Positions 9,006 to 17,327 of a stretch of DNA of 64,000 nt are shown here, in pieces. A program made the translations under genes and the position numbers. The notes beneath the pieces are model-generated. The model was given only the letters and a program-made list of their open reading frames with translations. It was not told the origin of the DNA and did no database searches. Position 1 is the stretch's first letter. Every line of letters begins with the position of its first letter. The DNA comes from Kitasatospora kifunensis (GTDB lineage: Bacteria; Actinomycetota; Actinomycetes; Streptomycetales; Streptomycetaceae): assembly GCF_014203855.1 (NCBI RefSeq), contig NZ_JACHJV010000001.1, positions 5,208,001-5,272,000 on the forward strand. Reading direction: 5' to 3'.

Positions 9006-9449
9006 TCATGACGGAACATCGCTCTCCAAGAACACGCGCAGCAGGAGTCCGTGCAGTTGCTCCCGCTCCGCCGCGCTCAGCGGGGCGAGCACCTCGTCCC
9101 GCACGCTCGCCGCCTCGGCGTGCAGTTCGGCGAGAGCGGTGCGGCCGGCCGGGGTGATGGCGACCTGCATCCGGCGGCGGTCGGCGGCGGAGCGGGTGCG
9201 TTCGACCAGGGCGGTCCGGCTCAGCTCGTCCAGCAGGCGCACCAGGTCGCTCGCGTCGATGCCCAGTCGTTCGGCCAGCTCGCGCTGGGCGTGCGGGCCG
9301 AAGTCGGCGAGCGCGGCCAGTACCGACAGGTGCCACAGGCGCAGCTCCCGCTCGGCGAGCCGGGCCGCGAGCCGCCCCCGGGCCCGTCGACCGGTCTGTG
9401 CGAGCAGGTAGGTGGTGAGCTCGAGCAGGCTCGGGGGTGTGGCATCCAT
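9006..9449 (-). CDS. MarR-family transcriptional regulator
   Basis: The 147-residue protein shows a winged-helix centre: QRELAERLGIDASDLVRLLD as the recognition region followed by the wing RSAADRRRMQVAITPAGR. MarR proteins are dimeric repressors released by small ligands or oxidation. It is divergent from a glyoxalase-like gene, and the 70-base gap between the two starts holds two palindromes, so it probably represses both itself and that neighbour. No cysteine suited to OhrR-type sensing is present, which favours ligand sensing. Confidence 0.88.
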   Translation of the reverse strand: MDATPPSLLELTTYLLAQTGRRARGRLAARLAERELRLWHLSVLAALADFGPHAQRELAERLGIDASDLVRLLDELSRTALVERTRSAADRRRMQVAITPAGRTALAELHAEAASVRDEVLAPLSAAEREQLHGLLLRVFLESDVPS

Positions 9450-9462
9450 GTCGGGGATTGTA

Positions 9463-9493
9463 TGGTGATCACCAATGATGGGTGGTCACCCAT
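9463..9493. promoter_or_regulatory. Two palindromic operator candidates between MarR and glyoxalase genes
   Basis: TGGTGATCACCA (9463-9474) is a perfect 12-base palindrome, and ATGGGTG-GT-CACCCAT (9478-9493) has perfect 7-base arms. They share the GGTGAYCACC-like core and sit between the divergent starts at 9449 and 9521, which is where a MarR dimer would bind. Confidence 0.6.
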
Positions 9494-9520
9494 TAATATT
9501 CCAGCCGTCTGGAGGGTCCG

Positions 9521-9928
9521 TTGGACGCGCTCTATCCCCGCCTGCTGGTCGCCCGGTTCGCCGAGTGCTTCCGCTTCTACGACGCGGTGCTGCCCGAACT
9601 CCTGGGCGCGGTGCGACAGAAGGGCGACGAGGGCGGCCCGTACGCCAACTGGGACGTCGGCGGTCAGGCCGCCCTGGTGCTCTTCGACCGCGCCGCGCTG
9701 GCCGCCACGGTCGGCACCGGCGAGCTGCCGCCCGTCGCACCGCCCGCGCAGGACAGCGCGATGCTGGTCTCCCGGGTCGCGGACGTCGATGTGGCGCTCG
9801 CCTTCTGCCTGGCCCACGGCGGCACCCTGGTGGCGGCCGCAGTCGACCGCCCCGAGTGGGGGCCGACCCTGCGCTCGGCCCATCTGCGCGACCCCGAGGG
9901 CCGGTTGATCGAGCTGCAGTCTTATTAG
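9521..9928 (+). CDS. Glyoxalase/bleomycin-resistance (VOC) fold protein
   Basis: The 135-residue protein begins at TTG, placed after the purine-rich GGAGGG at 9512-9516, and has the repeated beta-alpha-beta-beta-beta pattern of VOC proteins: LYPRLLVARFAECFRFYDAV at the start and the ending LRDPEGRLIELQSY with the usual metal-ligand Glu. These proteins are metal-dependent lyases, dioxygenases or drug-binding proteins. The substrate is unknown, but divergent control by a MarR regulator suggests a response to a toxic or aromatic small molecule. Confidence 0.82.
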   Translation: MDALYPRLLVARFAECFRFYDAVLPELLGAVRQKGDEGGPYANWDVGGQAALVLFDRAALAATVGTGELPPVAPPAQDSAMLVSRVADVDVALAFCLAHGGTLVAAAVDRPEWGPTLRSAHLRDPEGRLIELQSY

Positions 9929-9945
9929 TCGCACTTGGGCAGGTC

Positions 9946-9972
9946 GGGGCGCGCCGGATCCCGGCGCACCCC
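9946..9972. terminator. GC-rich hairpin between convergent genes
   Basis: GCGCCGG-ATC-CCGGCGC, flanked by GGGG and CCCC, lies between the stops of the glyoxalase-like and PfpI genes. It probably ends both transcripts; there is no T-run. Confidence 0.5.
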
Positions 9973-9980
9973 AGGGTGGG

Positions 9981-10547
9981 TCAGGCCGCCGGGGCCTTGG
10001 TCCGCAGGATCTCGAGGAACGCCCGCAGCCAGCCCGGGTGGTCCGGCCAGGCGCGCGCCGAGACCAGCACGCCGTCCACCACGGCCTCGCCGTCCCGGTA
10101 GTCGGCCCCGGCCGCCCGCACGTCCGGCTCCAGCGCCGGGTACGCGGCGGTGGTGCGCCCCGCCAGCACTCCGGCCGCCGCCGTGATCTGCGGCCCGTGG
10201 CAGATCTGCGCCACCGGCTTCTCCGCCTCGAAGAAGTGCCGGGTGATCCGCTGCACGTCGGCATCGTTGCGCAGGTATTCGGGCGCCCGGCCGCCGGGGA
10301 TCACCAGTGCCACGTACTGGGCCGGGTCGACCTCGCTGAAGGCCAGGTCGGCGGGCCAGGTGTAGCCGGGCTTCTCGGTGTAGGTGTCGAAGCCGTCCTC
10401 GAAGTCGTGCACCACGAAGCGCAGCTTCTTCCGGCTCGGGGCGGCGATGTCCACCTGATACCCCTCCTCGCGCAGCCGCTGGTACGGGTAGAGCACCTCC
10501 AGCGACTCCGCGGCGTCCCCGGTGATGAGCAGCACCTTCACAGCCAT
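9981..10547 (-). CDS. DJ-1/PfpI family protein
   Basis: The 188-residue protein has the class I glutamine-amidotransferase-like fold: the conserved Glu14 near the N terminus, VIPGGRAPEYLR, and the nucleophile elbow AQICHGPQ with Cys116 and His117. Members are intracellular proteases, glyoxalase III-type deglycases or stress chaperones. The Cys-His pair is intact, so catalysis is possible. It is convergent with the glyoxalase-like gene; whether the two act together on reactive aldehydes is inference. Confidence 0.88.
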   Translation of the reverse strand: MAVKVLLITGDAAESLEVLYPYQRLREEGYQVDIAAPSRKKLRFVVHDFEDGFDTYTEKPGYTWPADLAFSEVDPAQYVALVIPGGRAPEYLRNDADVQRITRHFFEAEKPVAQICHGPQITAAAGVLAGRTTAAYPALEPDVRAAGADYRDGEAVVDGVLVSARAWPDHPGWLRAFLEILRTKAPAA

Positions 10548-10695
10548 CTACGGCCTCGATTCAGCGGTCAAGTGGTGGGCGACGACGCCGGGCCCGGTAG
10601 CCGTTCACTCACGCAGCGGCACCGCCCTCCGGCCCCGCGTACCTCCCCGCCGGACGGTGCCGGGAAACGCCGGGAAACGCGCACCCCGGGAACGC

Positions 10696-10735
10696 CGAAG
10701 GCCTCCCGCTCAGTGAACTGAGTGGGAGGCCTTCG
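10696..10735 (-). terminator. Hairpin terminator downstream of tRNA-Lys copy 2
   Basis: CGAAGGCCTCCC and GGGAGGCCTTCG are perfect arms, with an inner CTCAGT/ACTGAG stem and a two-base loop. It lies ten bases beyond the 3' end of the tRNA gene. Confidence 0.75.
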
Positions 10736-10744
10736 ACCGTCGGT

Positions 10745-10817
10745 GCGCCGCCAGGGACTCGAACCCCGGACCCGCTGATTAAGAGTCAGCTGCTCTAACC
10801 AACTGAGCTAGCGGCGC
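10745..10817 (-). tRNA. tRNA-Lys (anticodon CTT), copy 2
   Basis: The 73 bases are identical to the copy at 8829-8901, including the CTCTTAA anticodon loop. On the minus strand a TAATGT box sits 16 bases before the 5' end (plus-strand 10833-10838), and a hairpin terminator follows. Confidence 0.97.
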
Positions 10818-10943
10818 GTGCTGACCTGGAGAACATTACACGGCCTGGCCGGAATCATCGAATCGTCACCGGGCCGTCGCGCACTGTTAACGCCTGGTGC
10901 CTCTGTCGGCGCCGCGCGGCGTGGGGGAAGCGGCCGGCGAGGG

Positions 10944-11309
10944 TCAGCGGTCCCGGCGCGGGGCGTGCCACCAGAGGAGCAGTACGAGCAGGAACGATCC
11001 GACGGAGAACGCCGTGGTCCACCAGGCGGTGTCGGCGTCGCCGATCATCCAGGCGTTGGTGGCCACCGTCAGCGCCCACAGCTGGCCGACCAGGGCGGCC
11101 ATGGCGAGTACCGCCCGTGCGCTGAGCAGGGCCGGATGTCCGGGTCGCGGCTCGCCAGCCGGGCTCGGCGGGAACCCGATCCGCCGTGCCCGGCCGTCGG
11201 GCTGGCTGCTGGAGCGGTCGGTGGAGCGACCGGTTGGGCGGCCGGCGGTTGGGCGCAGCCGTGGATAGCGGCCGGGTGTACGGCGATCGGAATTCTGACG
11301 GTCCGTCAT
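10944..11309 (-). CDS. Small membrane protein coupled to the Rieske gene
   Basis: The 121-residue protein has an Arg/Pro-rich 60-residue tail followed by two hydrophobic helices (about 66-86 and 96-114) and a short basic end. Its ATG overlaps the TGA of the Rieske gene (ATGA, 11306-11309), so it is translated with it and is likely a third component of the same membrane complex. No family is recognised. A structural subunit or assembly factor is the simplest inference. Confidence 0.72.
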   Translation of the reverse strand: MTDRQNSDRRTPGRYPRLRPTAGRPTGRSTDRSSSQPDGRARRIGFPPSPAGEPRPGHPALLSARAVLAMAALVGQLWALTVATNAWMIGDADTAWWTTAFSVGSFLLVLLLWWHAPRRDR

Positions 11310-11974
11310 GTGCTGGCCACCGCAGTCGCACTGGCGGACGCGGACGCGGAGGCCGGGGCGCCGGGTGCTTCGTTGCAGCCGGCCTGATCGGCGAGCTGGG
11401 GGTCGCGCTCGCGCAGCTGGCGGCAGAGGCCGTGCTCCTCGCTCTCGCCGGAGCGGGCCGTGCCGATCGCCCAGATGCCGCCGGCCTGGTCCTCCACCAG
11501 CACCACCTTCGGCAGCCCGCGCGGCGGCGGCCCACCCGTCACGTCGCCGGTCCGCACGTCGAAGGTGCCTTCGTGGCAAGGACAGTAGAGCTCGCCGGCG
11601 GCGCCGTGATCGGGGCGCCAGAGCACCGCGCAGGCCAGGTGGGTGCAGATGCTCGAGTAGCCGACCACCGCGCCGTTGGCCAGCCGGATCCCGATCGCCG
11701 GGTCATGCGCGGTGGGGTAGTTGAAGGTCACGGTCTCGCCGGGACCGAGCTGGGTGGCGACCTGGAGCGGGTCCGCACTGCCGTCGCCGTGCCGGGGCAG
11801 TACGCCGGCGGCCACCACGCAGGAGCCGACCGCGAGGCCGCCGGAGACGGTCGCGAGCAGGCGCAGGCAGTCACGGCGGGTGCTGCGGGAGTCGCCCTGG
11901 CCGAAGGCCGGGGGTGCGGCGGCGCCGTCCGGGTCGAGCCGGTGCGGCTGCTCCTCGGGGGGCGGGACGGTCAC
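11306..11974 (-). CDS. Rieske [2Fe-2S] protein with twin-arginine signal
   Basis: The 222-residue product has a TRRDCLRLLATVSGG segment (about 32-46) followed by a hydrophobic stretch, which is a Tat-type signal-anchor. Cluster ligands are Cys110/His112 in SICTHLAC and Cys131/His134 in CPCHEG, with the extra disulfide cysteines 115 and 133 of high-potential Rieske proteins. The C terminus is Ala/Ser-rich. GTG at 11974 starts the conserved part; the Pro-rich frame upstream overlaps the preceding gene and is not counted. It sits between a b-type-cytochrome-like gene and a small membrane protein and would pass electrons between them and an unknown partner. Confidence 0.88.
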   Translation of the reverse strand: MTVPPPEEQPHRLDPDGAAAPPAFGQGDSRSTRRDCLRLLATVSGGLAVGSCVVAAGVLPRHGDGSADPLQVATQLGPGETVTFNYPTAHDPAIGIRLANGAVVGYSSICTHLACAVLWRPDHGAAGELYCPCHEGTFDVRTGDVTGGPPPRGLPKVVLVEDQAGGIWAIGTARSGESEEHGLCRQLRERDPQLADQAGCNEAPGAPASASASASATAVAST

Positions 11975-12029
11975 GCGGACACTCCGTTCCCGGGCGTCGG
12001 GCGCCCGTCGACCTCGATGCCGGTGGCGG

Positions 12030-13274
12030 TCACCGGGCCTCCCGCTGCGGCTGGGAGAGGTAGGCGTCGCCGCGCAGCAGCCGCTGGCAGCGCCCGCAGT
12101 ACGCGGCCCACCGGTCGAAGCCGAACCGCAGGACGGCGCGACGGGCCTCGGCGGGGCTGGCGGTACCGGATCGGGTGGGGCCGGATCGGGTGGCGTCGGC
12201 CCTGGCGGTGCCGGATCGGGGGGTGCCGGATTGGGTGGTGCCGGATTCGGTGGTGCCGATCGCCTCGCCGCAGCGGCGGCAGGCGAAGGCGGCGCCACGG
12301 CGGTGCCCGGCGGCTCCCACTCCCAGATCGGCGAGCTCGGCGAACCGCAGGCCCACCCAGGGCGGGCGCGGCGCCAGCCGGGAGAAGGCGCCGAAGGGCA
12401 GGAAGACCAGGGTCAGCACCACCGAGGCCATGTGCAGCACGGCCAGGAACTGATAGCCGCCGCCGTGCAGAGCCAGCGCCGAGAAGGTCAGCAGCAGGCC
12501 GGTCACCGCGATGGCCACCAGCGCGATCAGCGGCAGGAAGTCGGAGCCGAGGCCCGTTTGGCCCGCCGCCTCCTGATCCCGGGGCCGCCGCCACAGCAGG
12601 TAGCCCGCGCCGGCGATCACCAGCACGGCCGCCAGGTCGAGACCGTGGAAGAGCGACCAGCCGAGGAAGCCGTCCGCGTCGAAGCCGAGCAGCCGAAAGC
12701 CCCACAGCCGCAGCTGGTAGCCGGACCCCGCCGGGTCGGCCGCGGTACAGGTGAGCCACCCCCAGGTCAGCGGGATGGTGATGACGGCGGCCAGCAGGCA
12801 GCCCCAGAAGAGCAGCTGCTGGGCGGTCCGGCGGGCCGGCGACCGGGCGCCGGGGGGTCCCTTGAGGCCGAGGCGGGCGAGCGCGAGACGGGGCAGCGTG
12901 ACCGGCGCGGTGCGCAGCCTGCGCCAGGAGAGCGTGGACCGCCCGCGCTGGGCCGGGTGCTCACTCAGCCACAGGGCGCAGCGGTAGGCCAGGCCGAAGG
13001 CCAGGAAGACGGTGGCCACCGCATAGGGGATCAGCGTGGCGTCGAAGTCGCGCAGCCCCCGGCTGCCCAGCAGGATCGCCGCCACCACCCCCAACACGGT
13101 CAGGGTGCCTGCCATGGCGGCGCGTTGGGCCGGCGTGCGGGCGAAGCGGTCGGGTTCGGCCCAGGGCGGCAGGTCGTCGGTGACGAGCAGATCGGCCTCC
13201 GCTGGGCCGGTGCCGGGCGGTTCGGTGCCCGGCACCGGCTGGGGCGCGGCGGTCTCCCGATCGGACACGGCCAC
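12030..13274 (-). CDS. Cytochrome b-like membrane protein (NarI/HdrE-like) with C-terminal CxxC pairs
   Basis: This protein of about 414 residues has around six membrane helices. Histidines in SLFHGLDLAAVLV, ALALHGGGY and VLHMASVVLTL fit heme b ligation as in NarI or heterodisulfide-reductase E subunits. The C-terminal cytoplasmic part has CRRCG (about 332) and YCGRC (about 393), a likely zinc site, separated by Ser/Gly/Thr-rich five-residue repeats encoded by a 15-bp degenerate repeat. GTG at 13274 is six bases from a GGAGGT; the frame opens to 13328. With the Rieske and small membrane genes downstream it suggests a quinol-linked electron-transfer module. Confidence 0.75.
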   Translation of the reverse strand: MAVSDRETAAPQPVPGTEPPGTGPAEADLLVTDDLPPWAEPDRFARTPAQRAAMAGTLTVLGVVAAILLGSRGLRDFDATLIPYAVATVFLAFGLAYRCALWLSEHPAQRGRSTLSWRRLRTAPVTLPRLALARLGLKGPPGARSPARRTAQQLLFWGCLLAAVITIPLTWGWLTCTAADPAGSGYQLRLWGFRLLGFDADGFLGWSLFHGLDLAAVLVIAGAGYLLWRRPRDQEAAGQTGLGSDFLPLIALVAIAVTGLLLTFSALALHGGGYQFLAVLHMASVVLTLVFLPFGAFSRLAPRPPWVGLRFAELADLGVGAAGHRRGAAFACRRCGEAIGTTESGTTQSGTPRSGTARADATRSGPTRSGTASPAEARRAVLRFGFDRWAAYCGRCQRLLRGDAYLSQPQREAR

Positions 13275-13587
13275 CTGGGGACCTCCACGGACGGCTGCCG
13301 CGCTCGTCCGCCCGGCACTCCTTCGCACGCTAGGCGGCTGGAGGGCCGGACGCCCGCCAGGACGGGCGTCCGGGTGACGGGTGGTGACGTGCAGTCAGGG
13401 GATGGGCTGATGACCTGATGGACAGTCAGCGAGTCTGGGTTTCGCTGGATCAGCCAGGCTGATCCGAACGCGCCCGTGCGCTGAGCGGAAGTGCTCCCGT
13501 CAACCCGCCGGTCGGCAGCGTGACCGGCGAGAGTGAAAGCCGAACGACGGGCTGAGCCGGGCCGACGGACCGTCCTACACTGGGTGA
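13275..13587. other. Intergenic region with divergent promoters
   Basis: These 313 bases separate the cytochrome b-like gene from the antitoxin gene. I see the GGAGGT ribosome-binding site of the former near 13285 and the -10 box of the latter near its other end. No repeat or RNA structure stands out between them. Confidence 0.5.
13576..13581 (+). promoter_or_regulatory. -10 element of the leaderless toxin-antitoxin promoter
   Basis: TACACT ends seven bases before the GTG at 13588 with no Shine-Dalgarno, the geometry of a leaderless transcript. Confidence 0.5.
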
Positions 13588-13872
13588 GTGACCGCTGCGT
13601 ACGACTACGAGGACATGCACCACCTGGTTGACCGGCTCACTCCGCCCCAGGTGCGGCGCCTGCGTCTGCTCGTCACCCAGGACGAGGAGCTCTCCCAGGT
13701 GGCCAAGACGCTGCCTGGGGCTGACTCCGCCGAGGCAGCGGCCGCAGCGCAGCAGGTCCCGGCAGGGCTGCTGGCCCTGATCGGGAGTATCGACGGGCCG
13801 TCCGACCTGGCCGAGCGGCACGACGACTACATCCGCGAGCGGATGCGCGAGCGTTTCGGCGACTCGGCGTGA
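13588..13872 (+). CDS. Putative antitoxin of a PIN-domain toxin
   Basis: The 94-residue acidic protein has an N-terminal helical part (MHHLVDRLTPPQVRRLRLLV) resembling antitoxins that pair with PIN toxins, and an Arg/Glu/Asp-rich C-terminal end (ERHDDYIRERMRERF) that could cover the toxin. Its TGA overlaps the GTG of the PIN gene (13869-13872), the coupling normal for type II pairs. No standard DNA-binding fold is certain from the sequence, so autoregulation is inferred from the family only. Confidence 0.75.
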   Translation: MTAAYDYEDMHHLVDRLTPPQVRRLRLLVTQDEELSQVAKTLPGADSAEAAAAAQQVPAGLLALIGSIDGPSDLAERHDDYIRERMRERFGDSA

Positions 13873-14279
13873 TCGCCACCGTCCTGGATACCGGCCCGCT
13901 CGCTGCGGCGCTGAACGCCGGCGACCGACGGCACGCCGAATGCGCCGCGCTGCTGCGCTCGCTCACCGGCCGTCGGCTGCTGCCCAGCCCCGTCCTCACC
14001 GAGGTCTGCTGGTTGCTCGAGCGCTGGCCCAAGGTCGAGGCGGCTTTCCTGGCTCAGGTCGCGCAGGGCACCTTCGAACTGGTTCACCCGACGCCCGCCG
14101 ACCTGAATCGGATGGGCGACCTTGTTCTCCAGTACGCCGACTTCCCGCTCGGCGGCGTCGACGCCTCAGTCATCGCGGTGGCTGAACGTTTCGGCGTCGA
14201 CCGGGTGGCCACTCTCGACCGGCGGCACTTCGGCGTGATCAAGCCGATGCACGTCCCCGCGCTCACTCTGCTGCCGTAG
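13869..14279 (+). CDS. PIN-domain ribonuclease toxin (VapC-like)
   Basis: The 136-residue protein carries the acidic quartet of active PIN nucleases: Asp7 (TVLDTGPL), Glu45 (LTEVCWLL), Asp98 (GGVDASVIAVAE) and Asp116 (VATLDRRHFG). VapC-type toxins cut tRNA or rRNA when the antitoxin is lost. All four positions are present, so it should be active. It overlaps the antitoxin start-to-stop and its 3' end overlaps the convergent ABC ATPase gene by 17 bases. Confidence 0.85.
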   Translation: MIATVLDTGPLAAALNAGDRRHAECAALLRSLTGRRLLPSPVLTEVCWLLERWPKVEAAFLAQVAQGTFELVHPTPADLNRMGDLVLQYADFPLGGVDASVIAVAERFGVDRVATLDRRHFGVIKPMHVPALTLLP

Positions 14280-16350
14280 CGTCCGGGTAGTGGCAGGCTG
14301 CCGCGTGGTCGACTCCCGCTGCGGAGGTCAGTGGCGGCGGTGTCGTCTCGCAGGCGGGGCGGCGGTCGGCGTCGAGGGTGGCGTAGACCGGGCAGCGGGT
14401 GCGGAAGGCGCAGCCGGTGGGGCGGCTGGTGGGGGAGGGCGGGTCGCCGGGCAGGAGCAGGCGGGTGCGGCCGCGTTCGGCGACCGGGTCGGGGATCGGT
14501 ACGGCGGAGAGCAGTGCGCGGGTGTAGGGGTGGCGCGGGGCGGTGAAGACCGCGTCGATGGCGCCGTGTTCGACCGTGCGGCCCAGGTACATCACGCTGA
14601 CCCGGTCGGCCAGGTGGCGGATCACCGACAGGTCGTGGGAGACGAAGAGGTAGGCCAGGCCGAGTTCGGCCTTCAGACGGCGCAGCAGGTTCAGCACGCC
14701 CGCCTGGATCGAGACGTCGAGTGCGGAGACCGGCTCGTCCAGCACCAGGAGCTGCGGTTCGACGGCCAACGCCCGTGCGATCGAGATGCGTTGGCGCTGG
14801 CCGCCGGAGAACTCGTGCGGGTAGCGGGTGGCGTGGGCCGCTTCCAGGCCAACCTGGTTGAGCAGCGCGGGGATTCGGTCGGCGATCTGCGCGCGGTCGG
14901 TGCCCAGGGCCTGCAGCGGCTCGGCGATGATGTCGCCGATCGGCATGCGCGGGTCCAGGCTGGCCATCGGGTCCTGGAAGACGATCTGCAGCTGGGCCCG
15001 CAGTCGGTGCGCGGCCTGGCGGGAGAGGGTGGCGGTGTCCTCGCCGAGGAACTCGATCCGGCCGGCCTCGGGGGCGCGCAGGCCGAGGATCTCGAAGAGC
15101 GTGGTGGACTTGCCGGAGCCCGACTCGCCGACCAGGCCCAGGGTTTCACCGCGCCGGATGTCCAGCGTGACGCCGTCCACCGCGTAGACCTCGCCGACCT
15201 TGCGCTTGAAGACGGTGCCCTTGAGCACCGGGAAGGTCTTGGCCAGCTCGGTGATGGTGAGCACGGCGGGCAGTGTTTCCCGCGGCACGAGCGCGGTGCC
15301 GGGCGCGGGGGCGGCCGGCAGCTCGGGCACCGGGTAGACCTCGGCCGGGGCGGGCCGGTCGGCGGCCAGCTCCTCGGCGCGCAGGCAGGCGGCCTGGTGG
15401 TCGGCGGGCCCGGCGAGCGCGGGTTCGCTCTGGCGGCAGCGGTCCTCCACCAGCGGGCAGCGGGCCGCGAAGGGGCAGCCGGGCGGCAGTTCGCCCAGGG
15501 TCGGCGGGTTGCCGGGGATCGGGACCAGCGGCCCGCCCTGCCGGTCGAGGCGCGGCACGGCGCCGATCAGGCCCAGCGAGTACGGGTGGTGGGGCGCGGC
15601 GAACAGCTCGTCGACCGAGGTGCTCTCCACCACCCGCCCCGCGTACATCACCGCGACCCGGTCGGCCATCTGCGCGATCACCCCGAGGTCGTGGCTGACC
15701 AGCACCAGCGCCGCGCCGGTCTCGCGCTGGGCGGTGCGCAGCACGTCGAGCACCTGGGCCTGGATGGTGACGTCCAGCGCGGTGGTCGGCTCGTCGGCGA
15801 GCAGGATGTCGGGCTTGTTGGCGACGGCCATCGCGATCATCGCGCGTTGGCGCATGCCGCCGCTGAACTCGTGCGGGAAGCTGTCCAGCGCCCGGTTCGG
15901 GTCCGGGATGCCGACCAGGTCGAGCAGTTCGGCGGCGCGGCGACGGGCGGTGGCCTTGTCGACCTTCTGGTGGACCTGGACGGCCTCGGCGATCTGGTCG
16001 CCGATCCGGTAGACGGGGGTGAAGGCGGAGAGCGGGTCCTGGAAGACCATCGCGATCCGGCGGCCGCGGATCTGCGACAACTCCCGCCCGGGCAGCCCGA
16101 TCAGCTCGCGCCCGTCGAGCTCGACCGAGCCGCGCACGGTGGCGGTGCCGGGCAGCAGGCCCAGGATCGCCAGCGCGGTGACGGACTTGCCGGAGCCGGA
16201 CTCGCCGACGATGCCCAGCGTCTCGCCGCGGCCCAGGGTCAGGTCGACGCCGCGCACGGCGGTGGTGGCGGCCCGGCCGCGGGCCCCGGCGAAGTCCACC
16301 CGCAGGTCGCGGACGGCCAGCAGCGGGGTTGCGGTGGTAGTGGTGGTCAT
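14263..16350 (-). CDS. Peptide ABC transporter, fused double ATP-binding protein
   Basis: The 695-residue polypeptide joins two complete Opp/Dpp ATPases. Both halves have a Walker A VGESGSGKS (about 48-56 and about 412-420), signatures FSGGMRQR and FSGGQRQR, and Walker B LLADEPTTALD and LVLDEPVSALD. Each half ends in the Cys-containing oligopeptide-transporter C-terminal segment (CPFAARCPL and CAFRTRCPV). It would drive both sites of one importer, replacing separate DppD and DppF. Its ATG shares a base with the stop of the upstream permease (TGATG), so the operon is coupled. Confidence 0.93.
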   Translation of the reverse strand: MTTTTTATPLLAVRDLRVDFAGARGRAATTAVRGVDLTLGRGETLGIVGESGSGKSVTALAILGLLPGTATVRGSVELDGRELIGLPGRELSQIRGRRIAMVFQDPLSAFTPVYRIGDQIAEAVQVHQKVDKATARRRAAELLDLVGIPDPNRALDSFPHEFSGGMRQRAMIAMAVANKPDILLADEPTTALDVTIQAQVLDVLRTAQRETGAALVLVSHDLGVIAQMADRVAVMYAGRVVESTSVDELFAAPHHPYSLGLIGAVPRLDRQGGPLVPIPGNPPTLGELPPGCPFAARCPLVEDRCRQSEPALAGPADHQAACLRAEELAADRPAPAEVYPVPELPAAPAPGTALVPRETLPAVLTITELAKTFPVLKGTVFKRKVGEVYAVDGVTLDIRRGETLGLVGESGSGKSTTLFEILGLRAPEAGRIEFLGEDTATLSRQAAHRLRAQLQIVFQDPMASLDPRMPIGDIIAEPLQALGTDRAQIADRIPALLNQVGLEAAHATRYPHEFSGGQRQRISIARALAVEPQLLVLDEPVSALDVSIQAGVLNLLRRLKAELGLAYLFVSHDLSVIRHLADRVSVMYLGRTVEHGAIDAVFTAPRHPYTRALLSAVPIPDPVAERGRTRLLLPGDPPSPTSRPTGCAFRTRCPVYATLDADRRPACETTPPPLTSAAGVDHAAACHYPDATAAE

Positions 16351-17327
16351 CAGGCGTTGCCCTTACGGAGGACCTTGCGCAGCTTGCCGAGCTTGCGAGG
16401 TGAACTGCGGCGCGCGGCCTGGGCGGTGGGGTCGAGCGCGTCGCGCAGCCCGTCGCCGATCAGGTTGACGGCCAGGACGAAGAGGACCAGCAGGCCGGCC
16501 GCGAAGTAGAACATCCAGGGGTAGGTGGGGGCGGCCTCGGTGCCGTCCGCGATCAGGGTGCCGAGCGAGACGTCGGGTGCCTTGACGCCGAAGCCGAAGT
16601 AGGACAGCGCCGTCTCGCTCATCACCGCCGAGCCGACCGCCACGGTGGCGTCCACGATCAGGTAGGAGGCGGCGTTGGGCAGGATGTGCCGCCAGATGAT
16701 CCGCAGCGGCCGCACGCCCATGAACTGGGCGGCGCGCACGAATTCACGCTCCTTGAGCGAGATGGTCATGGAGCGCACCACCCGGGCGGTGATCATCCAG
16801 TTGAAGGCGGCGAGCAGCACCACGAAGGCGATCCAGCCGGTGTCCTTCAGCCGGGGCGAGACGATCGCGATGATCAGGAAGCTCGGGAAGACCAGCATCA
16901 GATCGACGAAGAAGATCAGCAGGCGGTCGGTCCAGCCGCCGAAGTAGCCCGCGCAGGCGCCGACCACCCCGGCCAGCACGGTGGAGAGCAGAGCCACCAG
17001 CAGGCCGATGATCAGCGACTTCTGCAGCCCGCGCAGGGTCTGGGCGTAGACGTCCTGGCCGAGGCTGCCGGTGCCGAACCAGTGGGTGCCGGAGGGGGGT
17101 TCGCGCAGCGCCGTGTAGTCGACGTCGGTGTAGCTCCAGTGCGTCAGGAACGGGCCGACGAAGGCGAGCAGGAAGAGCAGCACCACCACCGCCAGGCCCA
17201 CCACCGCGCCGGGGGCGGCCAGCAGGCGGCGCAGCACCAGGCGGCCGCGGCCGACGGGCTTGGCGGGTGCGGCGCCGCTCGAGGCGATCGGCGTGTCGAC
17301 GACGGCAGTCACAGCAGCATCCCCCAT
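16350..17327 (-). CDS. Peptide ABC transporter permease, DppC/OppC type
   Basis: The permease of about 325 residues has an N-terminal anchor helix and a BPD_transp_1 domain; the coupling loop reads EREFVRAAQFMGVRPLRIIWRHILPN, the EAA motif of this family. It forms the membrane pore with the DppB-type subunit encoded just upstream. The start is ATG at 17327 overlapping the stop of that gene; GTG at 17330 is equally placed. It is the second gene of the minus-strand operon B-C-DF. Confidence 0.92.
   Translation of the reverse strand: MGDAAVTAVVDTPIASSGAAPAKPVGRGRLVLRRLLAAPGAVVGLAVVVLLFLLAFVGPFLTHWSYTDVDYTALREPPSGTHWFGTGSLGQDVYAQTLRGLQKSLIIGLLVALLSTVLAGVVGACAGYFGGWTDRLLIFFVDLMLVFPSFLIIAIVSPRLKDTGWIAFVVLLAAFNWMITARVVRSMTISLKEREFVRAAQFMGVRPLRIIWRHILPNAASYLIVDATVAVGSAVMSETALSYFGFGVKAPDVSLGTLIADGTEAAPTYPWMFYFAAGLLVLFVLAVNLIGDGLRDALDPTAQAARRSSPRKLGKLRKVLRKGNA

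Noticed and set aside
14290-16509. Open frame of 739 codons on the plus strand
   Set aside because: It is the antisense of the double ATPase and permease genes; the minus strand carries intact Walker and signature motifs.
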